The notes below the pieces were generated by a model, which was given only the letters and a program-made list of their open reading frames with translations, was not told where the DNA came from and made no database searches. From Bacteroidales bacterium (GTDB taxonomy: Bacteria > Bacteroidota > Bacteroidia > Bacteroidales > Marinilabiliaceae), in the NCBI GenBank assembly GCA_017539645.1, contig JAFYCM010000093.1, forward strand, positions 1 through 64,000: a DNA stretch of 64,000 nt, given 5' to 3'. The translations under genes were made by a program, and so were the position numbers. This document shows positions 25,676 to 35,522 of the stretch, piece by piece (positions within the stretch are counted from its first letter, which is position 1; each line of letters begins with the position of its first letter).

Positions 25676-28186
25676 TCAATATAAATTAGAAGGTAAGCAG
25701 TTTATAGTTACTTCGGCCGACTTCAAGTGCTCCGACGTAGCTATTAGGCGAACGTTGCCCGGAGTCTCTTTGCTCTGAAGCACCACCAAAGCTTTGCCGT
25801 AGAACACTTTACGATGATTGTCTTTGAATCGTTCTTGCGAAATTGGCGATCCATTATCTACACCAGCAATCGCTGCAACGCCCTCAATATCAAAGTGAAT
25901 ATCGTTCTCAGCATTAGGACAAAGATTTCCATCACGGTCGAGCACTTCAACAGTGATGAAACTCAAGTCTTCACCATCTGCCTTAATTCGACTTCTATCG
26001 GCAGTGAGACGAATTTGCGCCGGACGACCAGAAGTTTTTATTACCTCTTGCGCAACTATGACGCCATCTTTGCGACTAACAGCCTTCACTTCGCCTGGCT
26101 CATACTCTACACTCCAAGCCACATGAAGCGCCCCTGGACCTTTACGCTGTGCACCAAGCGACTTGCCATTTACGTATAGTTCAACTTCGTCGGCGTTATT
26201 ATAGTAGCACCAAAGATCGACCAAATCGCCATCTTTCCAGTTCCAATGTGGGAAGAGGTGAAGCACAGTCTCGTCGCTCCAGACACTCTTATATAAGTAG
26301 TAGATATCTTTAGGGAAGCCAGCCAAATCGACAATTCCGAAATACGACGAACGCGCAGGCCACCAATATGGAGTTGGCTCACCCAAATAGTCGAAACCAG
26401 TCCAAATGAACTGACCGCAAATGAACTTATTGTCCATCACTTTTTTGAGCGTGCGCTCGTGCGTGTTGCCCCAAGGTGCACGGCAGTTGTCGTATGAAGA
26501 GCAAGAGAACGAAGGATCGTTGAATGGCAAATCCCAACGTTCTGGCCAAATATATTCATGGTCGGATGGCATGAGGTAGTAGCCTCGCGTCATCAATGCA
26601 GAAACGCTTTCGGTAACTATGAATGGCATACCTGGAAAGAGCGTAGGAACGTCTTCGAAATAAGAATCGTGGTAGTTGTAGCCAATCAAATCGAGCGCAT
26701 TTGCACGGAAGAGATGGTTGGCAGGGTCGGGCTCGTTATTGCCACTCGTCACGGGACGTGTTGGATCGAGCGAATGAACGATATTGGCTAATTTCTTACA
26801 TAGCAACGAGTTAACGCTCATCTGTTCATCGTTAGCAAGCGAACTACGATCGCGCTGCATATTAAGTATAAGATTAGCCGTTTGAATATCGAGCGTGTCG
26901 GCGTCGGCATGAGTCCACTGTTCAAGCACTTCGTTACCTATGCTCCAGATAAATATTGATGGGTGATTTCTATCGCGAAGCACCATATCGGTAAGGTCGC
27001 GCTCGTGCCATTCGTTGAAATATGTAGAATAGTCGTAGTCGGTCTTACGTTTGCGCCACATATCGAATGCCTCGTCCATAACTATGAAACCCATCGAGTC
27101 GCAAAGTTGAAGGAACTCAGGCGCAGGCGGATTGTGCGAGCAACGAATGGCGTTGCAACCCATATCTTTCATTATCTGGAGTTGGCGTTCCATAGCACGT
27201 CTATTTATGGCAGCGCCCAAGCAACCAAGGTCGTGATGCAAACATACTCCGTTTATTTTCAACGATTTACCATTGAGCAAAAAGCCCTCTTCACTATCGA
27301 AATAGGCATTACGAATACCTATTTTAGTTGTGCAGCGATCTTGTAGTACGCCATGTACGTAGAATTCTGTTACCAAAGAATATAAATACGGATCATCTAC
27401 CGACCAAAGATGCGGATTATCAAGTCGAATCTGCTGTGTATTAGAACCTTTCGAATCGGCCAATACATCTTGATGCGCACTCTCTTCAACCACTTTCAGA
27501 CCCATTTTATCGTAAATAGTATGTACGATCTTAACTGTCATGTCGTCGAAAGTAGTGTTCTCGTATGAGGTGTTAATCTTCACCATAGCCTTGTCGTCGC
27601 TGACGAGCGGAGTGGTTACGTATATTCCCCAATTATTTATGTGAAGCTTGCCAACCTTCGTTAACCATACGTTACGATAGATACCGCTACCACTATACCA
27701 GCGCGAATTCGGCTGCTTGCTATTGTCCACGCGCACGGCAATGACATTAGATCCTCTATTTAGGTACTTAGTTATGTCGTAGTTGAACGAGATATAGCCA
27801 TAAGGTCGATAGCCGACCTTTTTGCCGTTTACGTATACCGTAGAATTCATATATACGCCATCGAACGTGATGTATACATGGCCTCGCAAATCGTTGGCGC
27901 TGACATTGAAATGCTTTCTGTACCAACCTATTCCGCCAGGCAAAGCGCCACCGCCACAACCAGCAGGATTATCTTCGGCAAAGTCGCCTTCGATAGACCA
28001 ATCGTGAGGCAGATTGAGTTGTCGCCAATCATCATCATCGAAATTTTCTGACGAATATGCCGACGAGTCGCCCAACATGAAGAGCCAATTTTTTGTGAAT
28101 TTTTCTACTACGCGCGGCGATTCTTGTTCGGCACACGACATAAGTATTATGCTTACAATAAGCAATAAGAGTGTTCGCTTCGTCAT
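25676..28186 (-). CDS. GH2 beta-galactosidase-type lipoprotein
   Basis: 836 residues from the ATG at 28186, which gives a clean lipoprotein signal (MTKRTLLLLIVSIILMSC, Cys18). The frame stays open 23 codons further upstream, but that leader has no signal character. Domain order: sugar-binding jelly roll (WSIEGDFAEDNPAGCGGGALPGG), immunoglobulin-like domain, TIM barrel with acid/base Glu419 (WSIGNEVLEQW) and nucleophile Glu526 (PFIVTESVS), then DUF4982 and Ig-like C-terminal modules. Such enzymes remove terminal beta-galactose or related sugars. First gene of an operon with DUF4250 and GH3, preceded by a good promoter and two palindromes. Confidence 0.94.
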   Translation of the reverse strand: MTKRTLLLLIVSIILMSCAEQESPRVVEKFTKNWLFMLGDSSAYSSENFDDDDWRQLNLPHDWSIEGDFAEDNPAGCGGGALPGGIGWYRKHFNVSANDLRGHVYITFDGVYMNSTVYVNGKKVGYRPYGYISFNYDITKYLNRGSNVIAVRVDNSKQPNSRWYSGSGIYRNVWLTKVGKLHINNWGIYVTTPLVSDDKAMVKINTSYENTTFDDMTVKIVHTIYDKMGLKVVEESAHQDVLADSKGSNTQQIRLDNPHLWSVDDPYLYSLVTEFYVHGVLQDRCTTKIGIRNAYFDSEEGFLLNGKSLKINGVCLHHDLGCLGAAINRRAMERQLQIMKDMGCNAIRCSHNPPAPEFLQLCDSMGFIVMDEAFDMWRKRKTDYDYSTYFNEWHERDLTDMVLRDRNHPSIFIWSIGNEVLEQWTHADADTLDIQTANLILNMQRDRSSLANDEQMSVNSLLCKKLANIVHSLDPTRPVTSGNNEPDPANHLFRANALDLIGYNYHDSYFEDVPTLFPGMPFIVTESVSALMTRGYYLMPSDHEYIWPERWDLPFNDPSFSCSSYDNCRAPWGNTHERTLKKVMDNKFICGQFIWTGFDYLGEPTPYWWPARSSYFGIVDLAGFPKDIYYLYKSVWSDETVLHLFPHWNWKDGDLVDLWCYYNNADEVELYVNGKSLGAQRKGPGALHVAWSVEYEPGEVKAVSRKDGVIVAQEVIKTSGRPAQIRLTADRSRIKADGEDLSFITVEVLDRDGNLCPNAENDIHFDIEGVAAIAGVDNGSPISQERFKDNHRKVFYGKALVVLQSKETPGNVRLIATSEHLKSAEVTINCLPSNLY

Positions 28187-28212
28187 ATTTATTGGTTTAC
28201 ATACAAAAAATT

Positions 28213-28248
28213 GAACGTTCACTCTTACATACATATAGGTGGACGTCC
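28213..28248. promoter_or_regulatory. Twin 8-bp palindromes, candidate operator
   Basis: GAACGTTC (28213-28220) and GGACGTCC (28241-28248) are both perfect palindromes, centred 28 bases apart. They lie between the -7 element and the GH2 start, on the transcription start side. They may be repressor sites; no regulator gene is adjacent. Confidence 0.3.
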
Positions 28249-28252
28249 AATT

Positions 28253-28284
28253 CAAAATTATATTAATTCAATTATTCGCACGAA
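28253..28284 (-). promoter_or_regulatory. Promoter of the GH2-DUF4250-GH3 operon
   Basis: On the minus strand TTCG (28284-28281), a 20-base spacer, then TAATTTTG (28260-28253), an exact TAnnTTTG. The implied leader to the ATG at 28186 is about 60 bases. Confidence 0.6.
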
Positions 28285-28321
28285 TATTCATGACATTATT
28301 ATCGTGAAAGGTTCGTGTTAT

Positions 28322-31192
28322 CTACAGATTTTTCACAAGTTTATCTCCATTATAATCAACCACTTCGCCTTCAGCATGAGCGTCGAACGGACGCGGCGAA
28401 TTCTTGTCGACATACACGATATTGAACTTTCGCGAGCGTGGCATTCCTTCAAATTCGCCATTGCGTTCACTAATTGTGAGCGTCTTGGTAGCTTCGACGT
28501 ATGAAAATTCTATAGTTGAGTATTTACCTTGCTCGTAGTTATAGTTTACTCCCTCATCTTCGTAGAGGGTGAAATGAGCATCGGCACCGGCATACACATA
28601 AATAGTCAAATCGTTTTGTGTTTCGACAGTGCTTTGCACATCGGCACCAACTGGAACTATGCTTCCGGCACGAACGAAGAGTGGAATATGCTCGTATGGC
28701 GCGTCAACTTTGGCGCATTTGCCTCCACTGATATACTTGCCTGTGTAAAAATCGAACCAACCTGTGTTTTGTGGGAAATAGACTTCACGTTCACGAGCTT
28801 TGTACGTATATACAGGACAAACCATGAATGCAGAACCGAACATATATTGGTCGCTGATATTATAAACGCCAGTATCGCTTGTGAAATCCATCACAAGAGG
28901 ACGCATGATAGTATAGTCGTTGAAATATGTATTGCCAGCGAGTGAGTATATGTATGGCATCAAATTATAGCGTAGCTTGGTATAATAGAGTATCGACTGG
29001 AAAGCAGCATGATTCTCAGGTGCAATATTCCATGGCTCGCGCAAAGGCCACTGTCCGTGAGCACGATAGAGCGGGCAGAATGCACCAAACTGGAACCAAC
29101 GAGTGTTGAGTTCGCGCCACTCTTTGAGATCTTCGTTTTCGTAGTGGAAACGGTCGTAGGTAGCCTGAGCCGCCATGTAGCGGTCTTCGACGCAGAAACC
29201 ACCAATATCCATAGTCCAATAAGGCACGCCGCATATGGCAAAGTTGAGTCCGGCAGAGATTTGTGCCTTCATATCCTCCCAACGCGTAGCTATGTCGCCG
29301 CTCCATGTAGCAGTAGAATAGCGTTGTAAGCCAGCAAAACCCGAACGCGTAAGCAAGAACACACGCTGATTGGGGTTCACGCTGCGCTGACCATCATAGA
29401 TTGCTTCGGCATTCATTAGTGCATACGCATTGAAATAGCGAGCCGAAGAACCGAGAGCCGTTGGTCCACAGAGAAGTTTGCGATATTCGAGGTCGGTGCA
29501 GTCGCGAATGTTGGGTTCTGAAGCGTCCATCCACCATGCATCGAAGCCAAGTGTGTATAGATGCTCGTTCATCTGCTTCCAGAAGAGTTTGCGAGCATCA
29601 GCAGAATAGGCATCGTAGAACGAGCCGAGATAGCCCTGACCTATCCAGTCGCGAATGCTATCAGTGATAGCTTGACGATACATCCAACCATTTTGGTCGA
29701 ACTCCTTGAAGTGCTCTGTATTTACGTAGAACTTAGGCCAAACTGAAATCATCACACGACCATTGAGCGCGTGAATGGAATCGACCATTTGCTTTGGATT
29801 GGGGAAACGCTGTGCGTCAAACTCGTGGCTGCCCCAACAATCTTCGGGCCAATAGCTCCAATCTTGCACTATATTGTCGATAGGTATCTGACGTTTGCGA
29901 AATTCAGCCAACGTAGAAACAATCTCATCTTGAGTCTTATATCGCTCGCGACTTTGCCAATAGCCCATTGCCCATTTTGGCATCACAGGTGCTTTACCTG
30001 TCAATTGTCGATAGCCACTAACCACTCCATCTATATCATCACCATAGATAAAATAATAGTCGACGGCATCGGCAACTTCGCTCCAGAATGCTGGTTTGTC
30101 TTGCTCCTTAGCATCGACGGGCGAAAGCACGCGCAAGCCGTGATACGACACGCCGCCATCGGGTTGCCAATCGATGTGTATAGGCACTCGTTTGCCTGCT
30201 TGAAGTTCTACAGCAAACTTATAACTATTTGGATTCCACGAAGTTCTCCATCGTTCGGGAACCACCGTCTTGCCATCGATAGTAACTTTGGTATAACCTG
30301 CATAATATAGTATGAAGCGGAACAGACCACTCTCTTTAGGCTCAATTTCGCCCTCGTAGGTAACGTGAGCGCCCTTGAATTCGAAGTTGTCTATCATATT
30401 TATGACTTTCGATAGATGCGCATCGCGGTCGAGATATTCGAAGTAGAGTGAATCTTCGCGACGCACAATGGTCTCGCGCGGATTTTTTGAGCGTGGTATA
30501 TACGTACCTGTTAGCGCGCCAGCTTCGCCATTCTTATCATAGAGATTGAACACGGCGCCAAGTTGGCTGTAGTCGCGTTCATCGCCATATTTACTATACG
30601 AATAATTATCCCAAAGTATGCCGTAGTGCTTGCTCGACACTATCATTGGTATCGAGACTTTAGTATTATACTGATACAACTCCTCGTTTTTGCCACGATA
30701 GTTGAATTCGTCTGCCTGATGCTGACCGAGTCCATAATATGCTTCGTTATCATCGGCATTCCACTTCTGACGCACACTAAGCGCAGGTTTACCCGAATCG
30801 TCGAATGGCTTATACGAGCGGCCGTCTTCGCCAAGAATCACATTGCCATCTTTATCCTTGAACGTGACTTTACCATCGTCGCTATTTACCACCACATCGA
30901 GCGCTTTGGTGTGAAGCGTAATGTATGCATCGTTCTCATCTACAGAGAATTTCGTCTTATTCTGTTGAGGCACTATAATGAGGCTCTCGTTAGGTTTTAT
31001 CTCATTGCTATTCACCGCTGTGACGCGCACAATTCGGTCCGACATCACTTGCAAGCGAACTGTTTCGCCAGTTTTGGTCGTTTTTACCTCTATTCCACCT
31101 TCGACGCTCTTGTAGCCACTGCTACATGCCGTCAAACACAATGCAGCCACTATAGCTTGCATAGTTACCTTTTTAGTCTTTTTGATACTCAT
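28322..31192 (-). CDS. GH31 alpha-xylosidase-type lipoprotein with N-terminal PA14 domain
   Basis: 956 residues. Lipobox Cys23 (ALCLTACSSG). The N-terminal GH31 sandwich is interrupted by a PA14 domain at about 235-360 (VTYEGEIEPKESGLFRFIL), the arrangement known from the xyloglucan alpha-xylosidases CjXyl31A and BoGH31A. The barrel has nucleophile Asp556 (GFDAWWMDASEP) and acid/base Asp633 (TWSGDIATRW). The usual C-terminal sandwiches follow. Family knowledge supports removal of alpha-1,6-xylose from the non-reducing end of xyloglucan oligosaccharides. It lies 135 bases upstream of the GH2 gene on the same strand and has its own possible promoter. Confidence 0.93.
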   Translation of the reverse strand: MSIKKTKKVTMQAIVAALCLTACSSGYKSVEGGIEVKTTKTGETVRLQVMSDRIVRVTAVNSNEIKPNESLIIVPQQNKTKFSVDENDAYITLHTKALDVVVNSDDGKVTFKDKDGNVILGEDGRSYKPFDDSGKPALSVRQKWNADDNEAYYGLGQHQADEFNYRGKNEELYQYNTKVSIPMIVSSKHYGILWDNYSYSKYGDERDYSQLGAVFNLYDKNGEAGALTGTYIPRSKNPRETIVRREDSLYFEYLDRDAHLSKVINMIDNFEFKGAHVTYEGEIEPKESGLFRFILYYAGYTKVTIDGKTVVPERWRTSWNPNSYKFAVELQAGKRVPIHIDWQPDGGVSYHGLRVLSPVDAKEQDKPAFWSEVADAVDYYFIYGDDIDGVVSGYRQLTGKAPVMPKWAMGYWQSRERYKTQDEIVSTLAEFRKRQIPIDNIVQDWSYWPEDCWGSHEFDAQRFPNPKQMVDSIHALNGRVMISVWPKFYVNTEHFKEFDQNGWMYRQAITDSIRDWIGQGYLGSFYDAYSADARKLFWKQMNEHLYTLGFDAWWMDASEPNIRDCTDLEYRKLLCGPTALGSSARYFNAYALMNAEAIYDGQRSVNPNQRVFLLTRSGFAGLQRYSTATWSGDIATRWEDMKAQISAGLNFAICGVPYWTMDIGGFCVEDRYMAAQATYDRFHYENEDLKEWRELNTRWFQFGAFCPLYRAHGQWPLREPWNIAPENHAAFQSILYYTKLRYNLMPYIYSLAGNTYFNDYTIMRPLVMDFTSDTGVYNISDQYMFGSAFMVCPVYTYKAREREVYFPQNTGWFDFYTGKYISGGKCAKVDAPYEHIPLFVRAGSIVPVGADVQSTVETQNDLTIYVYAGADAHFTLYEDEGVNYNYEQGKYSTIEFSYVEATKTLTISERNGEFEGMPRSRKFNIVYVDKNSPRPFDAHAEGEVVDYNGDKLVKNL

Positions 31193-31218
31193 GTTGTTTC
31201 ATAATTATAATGGCGTAG

Positions 31219-31226
31219 CGAAAGTA
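31219..31226 (-). promoter_or_regulatory. Possible -7 element (TACTTTCG) of the GH31 gene
   Basis: One mismatch to TAnnTTTG, 27 bases before the ATG at 31192. Identical to the -7 of the GH28 gene at 45248-45255. The -33 here is weak. Confidence 0.4.
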
Positions 31227-31364
31227 AAATAGAATATGTTAACAAGTGTTTCTCCGTGTTACATAATCGCAAATCATATGTTAGATATGCCATTCAGTTG
31301 TTTTATTTTGGGTATGTTTTTGTAAATCGCACTCTGAAATTTTTTCATACGTAATATTATAAAT

Positions 31365-32003
31365 ATGCACAATACTAAGCACTTAGCAGCTCTATTCGAC
31401 CTCGATGGTGTGATAATCGACACCGAAAGTCAGTATTCTCAAATATGGGGCGCAATAGGCAGCACGTTTCGCTCCGACATCGAAAACTTCAGTGAGATTA
31501 TAAAAGGTCAAACTCTCACCGCCATTCTCAGCAAATGGTTTCCCAACAAAGATACGCAAAACAAGGTAGTTGATATGCTCAACGAATATGAGAGCCGCAT
31601 GAATTATACATACATAGCTGGAGCTGAAGCCTACCTTCGCGAACTCCGTTCTAAAGGCATTCAAACGGCGCTTGTAACCAGTTCGAACGAAATCAAAATG
31701 CAGAATGTTCGTCGCGCACACGAGGGTTTCGACCGCTTTTTCGATGCCATAGTTACAGCCGATAGCATCACGCATTCTAAGCCTCACCCCGAATGTTTTC
31801 TCAAAGCAGCTGAGATGCTTGGCGTAGAGCCCCGAAACTGCGTAGTTTTCGAAGATTCGTTCAATGGCTTAGCTGCTGGTCGCGCCGCCGAAATGATGGT
31901 CGTAGGACTTGCCACCACAAACCCACGCGAAGCCATAGCCGACAAAGCCGACATCGTCGTCAGCAACTTCTGCGATGAACGCTGCCTCAACATTTTTGCA
32001 TAG
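31365..32003 (+). CDS. HAD-superfamily hydrolase, beta-phosphoglucomutase-like
   Basis: 212 residues of the HAD subfamily IA type. Motif I ALFDLDGVIIDTES carries the nucleophile Asp and the acid/base Asp. Motif II is the TSSNE region. Motif III/IV is SKPHPECFLKAAEMLGVEP with CVVFEDSFNGLAAGRAAEM. The helical cap sits between motif I and II as in beta-phosphoglucomutase and sugar-phosphate phosphatases. Cytosolic; phosphatase or mutase on a sugar phosphate, exact substrate unknown. It is followed nine bases later by a sodium:solute symporter gene, so a role in metabolism of the imported compound is plausible. Confidence 0.9.
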   Translation: MHNTKHLAALFDLDGVIIDTESQYSQIWGAIGSTFRSDIENFSEIIKGQTLTAILSKWFPNKDTQNKVVDMLNEYESRMNYTYIAGAEAYLRELRSKGIQTALVTSSNEIKMQNVRRAHEGFDRFFDAIVTADSITHSKPHPECFLKAAEMLGVEPRNCVVFEDSFNGLAAGRAAEMMVVGLATTNPREAIADKADIVVSNFCDERCLNIFA

Positions 32004-32012
32004 TCTTCGACG

Positions 32013-33362
32013 ATGATTCTACTTCTTGTTCTCTACCTCATCGTAATGATGGGCATAGCTATATACGACCTCTCGCGCATAAAAAATTTTGAAGATTATG
32101 CCGTAGCAGGCAAAAAACAGCGCACCTATGCCGTGGTGATGACAATGCTGGCCACCATCATTGGCGCATCGTCAACAGTGGGACTAATCGACACCACCTA
32201 CAACATTGGCTTTCCGGCCATTTGGTGGCTTCTGTTTGGCGCTTTAGGCTTGCTGCTGCAGTCGATATTTATATCGAAAAAGATTCGCAACCTCAATGCC
32301 GACACTCTTCCGCAAGCCGCAGGAATAATGGTTGCACCCATTGCCGAACGCGTCATTGCAGCCGTCATCGTCATCTCGTGGATTGGCGTGGTGGCTGGGC
32401 AACTTGTGGCGCTGAGCAGCATAGTGTCGTACATAGTTGGCAGTGCAAGCAAATGGATTTTCATCGGCGTGGCTATTATAGTTATTCTCTACACCACACT
32501 TGGCGGACAACTCTCGGTAGTTCGCACCGACAGACTTCAGTTCATAATTATATTGAGCGGCTTGGTCATCTGTTGTGCGTATCTATACTTTTTCGCTGGG
32601 CAAGACAGCCAAACACCGTTGCAAAGCGTGGAATTTATCAATAGCGACTACCGCCCCATAGACCTCGTGACGCAGTTTTTCGTCATAGGTGGTGTATACT
32701 TATTAGGTCCCGATATGCTGTCGCGCAACCTCATTTCACGCGATTCACAAACAGCCAAGCGTTCGGCCATTGGGGCTGGCATCTCTTTAGTTATTATAGC
32801 AATAGTTATTGTGGGCATAGGTATGTGGGCACGCACCAATGTTGCCGCTGGAGAATCGGGAAGTGCTAAAATGCTTATGTACCTCATCGACCAAAAAATT
32901 CCGCGACCGATTGGCATTCTGCTAACCTTCGCGCTACTCTCTTCGATACTCTCATCTACCGACACTTGCTTGATAAACGCCTCATCGATATTTGTAAAAG
33001 ATTTGCTTCAGAGAGACAGTGTACGGCTCATTCGCATCACCGTATGCACCATAGGCGCAATGGCCACAGTGATTGCCGTTGCTGGTCGTGGCGACATAAT
33101 AGCACTCCTCAGCGGCGCATACTCCATTTACACCTCGGGCGTAATTTTTCCGCTCTTCATAGCTATTTATTTCTATGGCAAACGCCAACTGCGCACAAAC
33201 ATCTGGATTGCAGCCGTTTCTGTTGGTGGCATCTGCGGTTTGATAGGCGTATATATGCCCAACACTTCAGTAAATTTCGCGCTAATAGGCATGGCACTAT
33301 CGCTGGTTATTGCGGTGCTGGCGATAAATAAACAACAAAGGCGACCCAACGATCGCCTTTGA
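32013..33362 (+). CDS. Sodium:solute symporter (SSS family)
   Basis: 449 residues with about 13 membrane segments of the SSSF/LeuT fold. Recognisable features are MTMLATIIGASSTVGLIDTTYNIG (the first broken helix), GPDMLSRNLISRDSQTAKRS and LTFALLSSILSSTDTCLINAS, the last carrying sodium-site residues in helix 8 of the family. It imports a small solute with sodium across the inner membrane; the substrate cannot be named. It forms a two-gene unit with the HAD phosphatase nine bases upstream. A hairpin covers the last codons and stop. Confidence 0.92.
   Translation: MILLLVLYLIVMMGIAIYDLSRIKNFEDYAVAGKKQRTYAVVMTMLATIIGASSTVGLIDTTYNIGFPAIWWLLFGALGLLLQSIFISKKIRNLNADTLPQAAGIMVAPIAERVIAAVIVISWIGVVAGQLVALSSIVSYIVGSASKWIFIGVAIIVILYTTLGGQLSVVRTDRLQFIIILSGLVICCAYLYFFAGQDSQTPLQSVEFINSDYRPIDLVTQFFVIGGVYLLGPDMLSRNLISRDSQTAKRSAIGAGISLVIIAIVIVGIGMWARTNVAAGESGSAKMLMYLIDQKIPRPIGILLTFALLSSILSSTDTCLINASSIFVKDLLQRDSVRLIRITVCTIGAMATVIAVAGRGDIIALLSGAYSIYTSGVIFPLFIAIYFYGKRQLRTNIWIAAVSVGGICGLIGVYMPNTSVNFALIGMALSLVIAVLAINKQQRRPNDRL
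33337..33360 (+). terminator. Hairpin overlapping the symporter stop codon
   Basis: AAAGGCGA (33337-33344) pairs with TCGCCTTT (33353-33360) around an eight-base loop. There is no T-run after it, so it may be a processing or Rho-dependent end rather than an intrinsic terminator. Confidence 0.4.
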
Positions 33363-33421
33363 AGTTTGCTCATTCACTTATGGTTATTATTAATTATGAA
33401 TTTTGAAATCCGAATTTTCAA

Positions 33422-35473
33422 TTAGAACACTTTCACTTTCAGCCCCAATTTCAGCCAAATGCCAGGCTGCGGAATGTTGCCTAAATCGTAATACTCTACG
33501 TTGAAAAGGTTGTTAGCACTTGCATAAACCGACCAATGTTTTTGCGTCCACGTGAGGCGCATATCTACAAGCGAATATGGCTTATAGGCAACCAATTCAC
33601 CCGTCGATTTGTGGTTTGCATCGTATTTTATGTATGAGCCGTTTCTGTCCTGAAAGCGGAAATTCACGTTTGCCGATAGGTTTGCCACTATATTGGCATC
33701 AATGCTGGCTGTGAACTTGTTGCGTAGATATTCCAGAGCATAATTAGACTTATAAATCACCACATCGTCGTGGCGTTTCTGATAGATATGCGCATAGCCC
33801 AAGGCAATCTTACGTATGCGAAACTGATTGCCCCACAGCTCGCGCGGGAGGAGCGTCGCGTTGCACTCAGCGCCAATATTATCGAGCTCAAAATCGGCTG
33901 AGTGGAAAATGTCGTCGGCCGTATACATAACCCAATCCATCATATTTTTTCCACGCTGATAATATGCCGAAGCTGATGCTTCGATGCCCGAAATGCGATA
34001 GCGCGCACCCACATCGACTGCCGAAGTCTCCTCGGGCTTGAGGTTCACATTACCCTCATTTGTTGGACTTTTATAGTATAAATCGAGAAACGATGGCAGG
34101 CGCGTTGCCATATTCCACGAAGCGGTCAGTTTCCAATGCTCGCTCGGACGGAATGCCACGTCGATGCCAGGATAGAGACGCATTGAATTGTTGGAATTGG
34201 TCACACGATAGGCCATTGCACCAAGCGAAAGTGTCCATCTGTCGTTTATAAAATCCTGTTCCACATAATAGGAAATATTGTCGCGCGCATCTTTTTTGTT
34301 GTAATACACATTGTCATTACCGCGCACAGGAATAGAATCGGCTGTGATGAGACCAAGGTTGTTCGAGACTATATTTTCGCTACGCAGTTCCGCGCCAAAT
34401 GCGGTTTTACCTATAGCATAACCAATCCAACCATTGATATTTACGCCATATACATCGACGCGATGAAAATTTTCGCCAGTATGAGAATCTTTTATCAATT
34501 GGAAATGATCTTTCTGCCTATTCCAATAGATAGATGGCGAGAAATGCACTGCGCCTTTCGTTTCGGCTTTCACTGCCGTTTGCCAATTTGTAGTCTCTTC
34601 CCACTGATTAGGATAAGCAGCAGAATAGAATGTATTTGCTCCAAATTTTTGCACACTCACACCCGATTGCCAACTGACATCGAGCGCGGGCGAAGAATAG
34701 ATACCTTGATAGAAAAATTTTGTTTGATCGAAATTGCTATTAGGTTGGTCGCCATCGGCACGGCGGAAGCTACCAGAAATCTGCTGACGCACATGCTTAT
34801 AAGTATAATTACCAGAAATTTCGGCACCTACGTAGCCATAACTACCACCGAAGAGATGCGCAGCAACGTGGCTCACGGTGTCGCATTTAGTAACGACATT
34901 GATGGCGCCATTGAACGCCGAAGTACCTAAAATACGCGATGCTGGACCTTCAAGAATTTCTACACGCTCTACTTCATCGAGCGAAACGGGGAAATCGGCA
35001 CTCAGATGCCCGCAATAGGGCGAAGTAATATTTATGCCATTGAGTAGAACAGTGATTTGTGCGAAAGTGCCCCCACGGAGCGAGATGTCTGTCTGGACGC
35101 CCATTTCGCCGCGTTGTCGCACATCGACGCTTGGCGAATATTCGAGCACATCGTTAATACTATGAACGGCTGCCGCTTGGACATCTGTCTTGGTCATAAC
35201 CGCAACCACACGGGGCATCAGCGACACCGAAAGAGGCACGCGTTCGCCTGTCACCTCTACGTCGTCGAGCTCGTAGTTTAGCTCAGCCGTATCGCGCTCG
35301 GAGGTTTGTGCAAGCATTACAGTCTGCGCCTTTAGGTCGGCTGTAGAGAGCGTTGCTACACTCAGCACGCCCACAGCTATCACCTTATGTAAGCTCATAA
35401 ATGCTGAATATGAGCGTCGCATAAACTTATGCCACACAATGACTCGAGGTGAATTGATCTTGATTTGTTTCAT
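33422..35473 (-). CDS. TonB-dependent receptor (BtuB-like)
   Basis: 683 residues. A signal sequence lies within the first 50 residues (SLHKVIAVGVLSVATLSTADLKAQ), so the true start may be the ATG at 35473 or an internal one. The plug domain at about 75-190 has SINDVLEYSPSVDVRQRGEMG, ISLRGGTFAQITVLLNGINI and VERVEILEGPASRILGTSAFNGAINVV. The barrel ends in KLGLKVKVF. There is no CarboxypepD_reg domain and no SusD partner. Size and plug are like cobalamin or metal-chelate receptors, but no B12 riboswitch is found upstream, so the ligand is open. An MFS transporter gene lies upstream on the same strand behind a repeat array. Confidence 0.9.
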   Translation of the reverse strand: MKQIKINSPRVIVWHKFMRRSYSAFMSLHKVIAVGVLSVATLSTADLKAQTVMLAQTSERDTAELNYELDDVEVTGERVPLSVSLMPRVVAVMTKTDVQAAAVHSINDVLEYSPSVDVRQRGEMGVQTDISLRGGTFAQITVLLNGINITSPYCGHLSADFPVSLDEVERVEILEGPASRILGTSAFNGAINVVTKCDTVSHVAAHLFGGSYGYVGAEISGNYTYKHVRQQISGSFRRADGDQPNSNFDQTKFFYQGIYSSPALDVSWQSGVSVQKFGANTFYSAAYPNQWEETTNWQTAVKAETKGAVHFSPSIYWNRQKDHFQLIKDSHTGENFHRVDVYGVNINGWIGYAIGKTAFGAELRSENIVSNNLGLITADSIPVRGNDNVYYNKKDARDNISYYVEQDFINDRWTLSLGAMAYRVTNSNNSMRLYPGIDVAFRPSEHWKLTASWNMATRLPSFLDLYYKSPTNEGNVNLKPEETSAVDVGARYRISGIEASASAYYQRGKNMMDWVMYTADDIFHSADFELDNIGAECNATLLPRELWGNQFRIRKIALGYAHIYQKRHDDVVIYKSNYALEYLRNKFTASIDANIVANLSANVNFRFQDRNGSYIKYDANHKSTGELVAYKPYSLVDMRLTWTQKHWSVYASANNLFNVEYYDLGNIPQPGIWLKLGLKVKVF

Positions 35474-35522
35474 TTTTATATGTCATTATTACGTGAATGA
35501 GTCTATTAATTGAGAATTATGT

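Noticed and set aside
28187-28255. Upstream extension of the GH2 protein
   Set aside because: The ATG at 28186 gives a proper lipoprotein signal; the upstream 23 codons do not, and they cover the twin palindromes.
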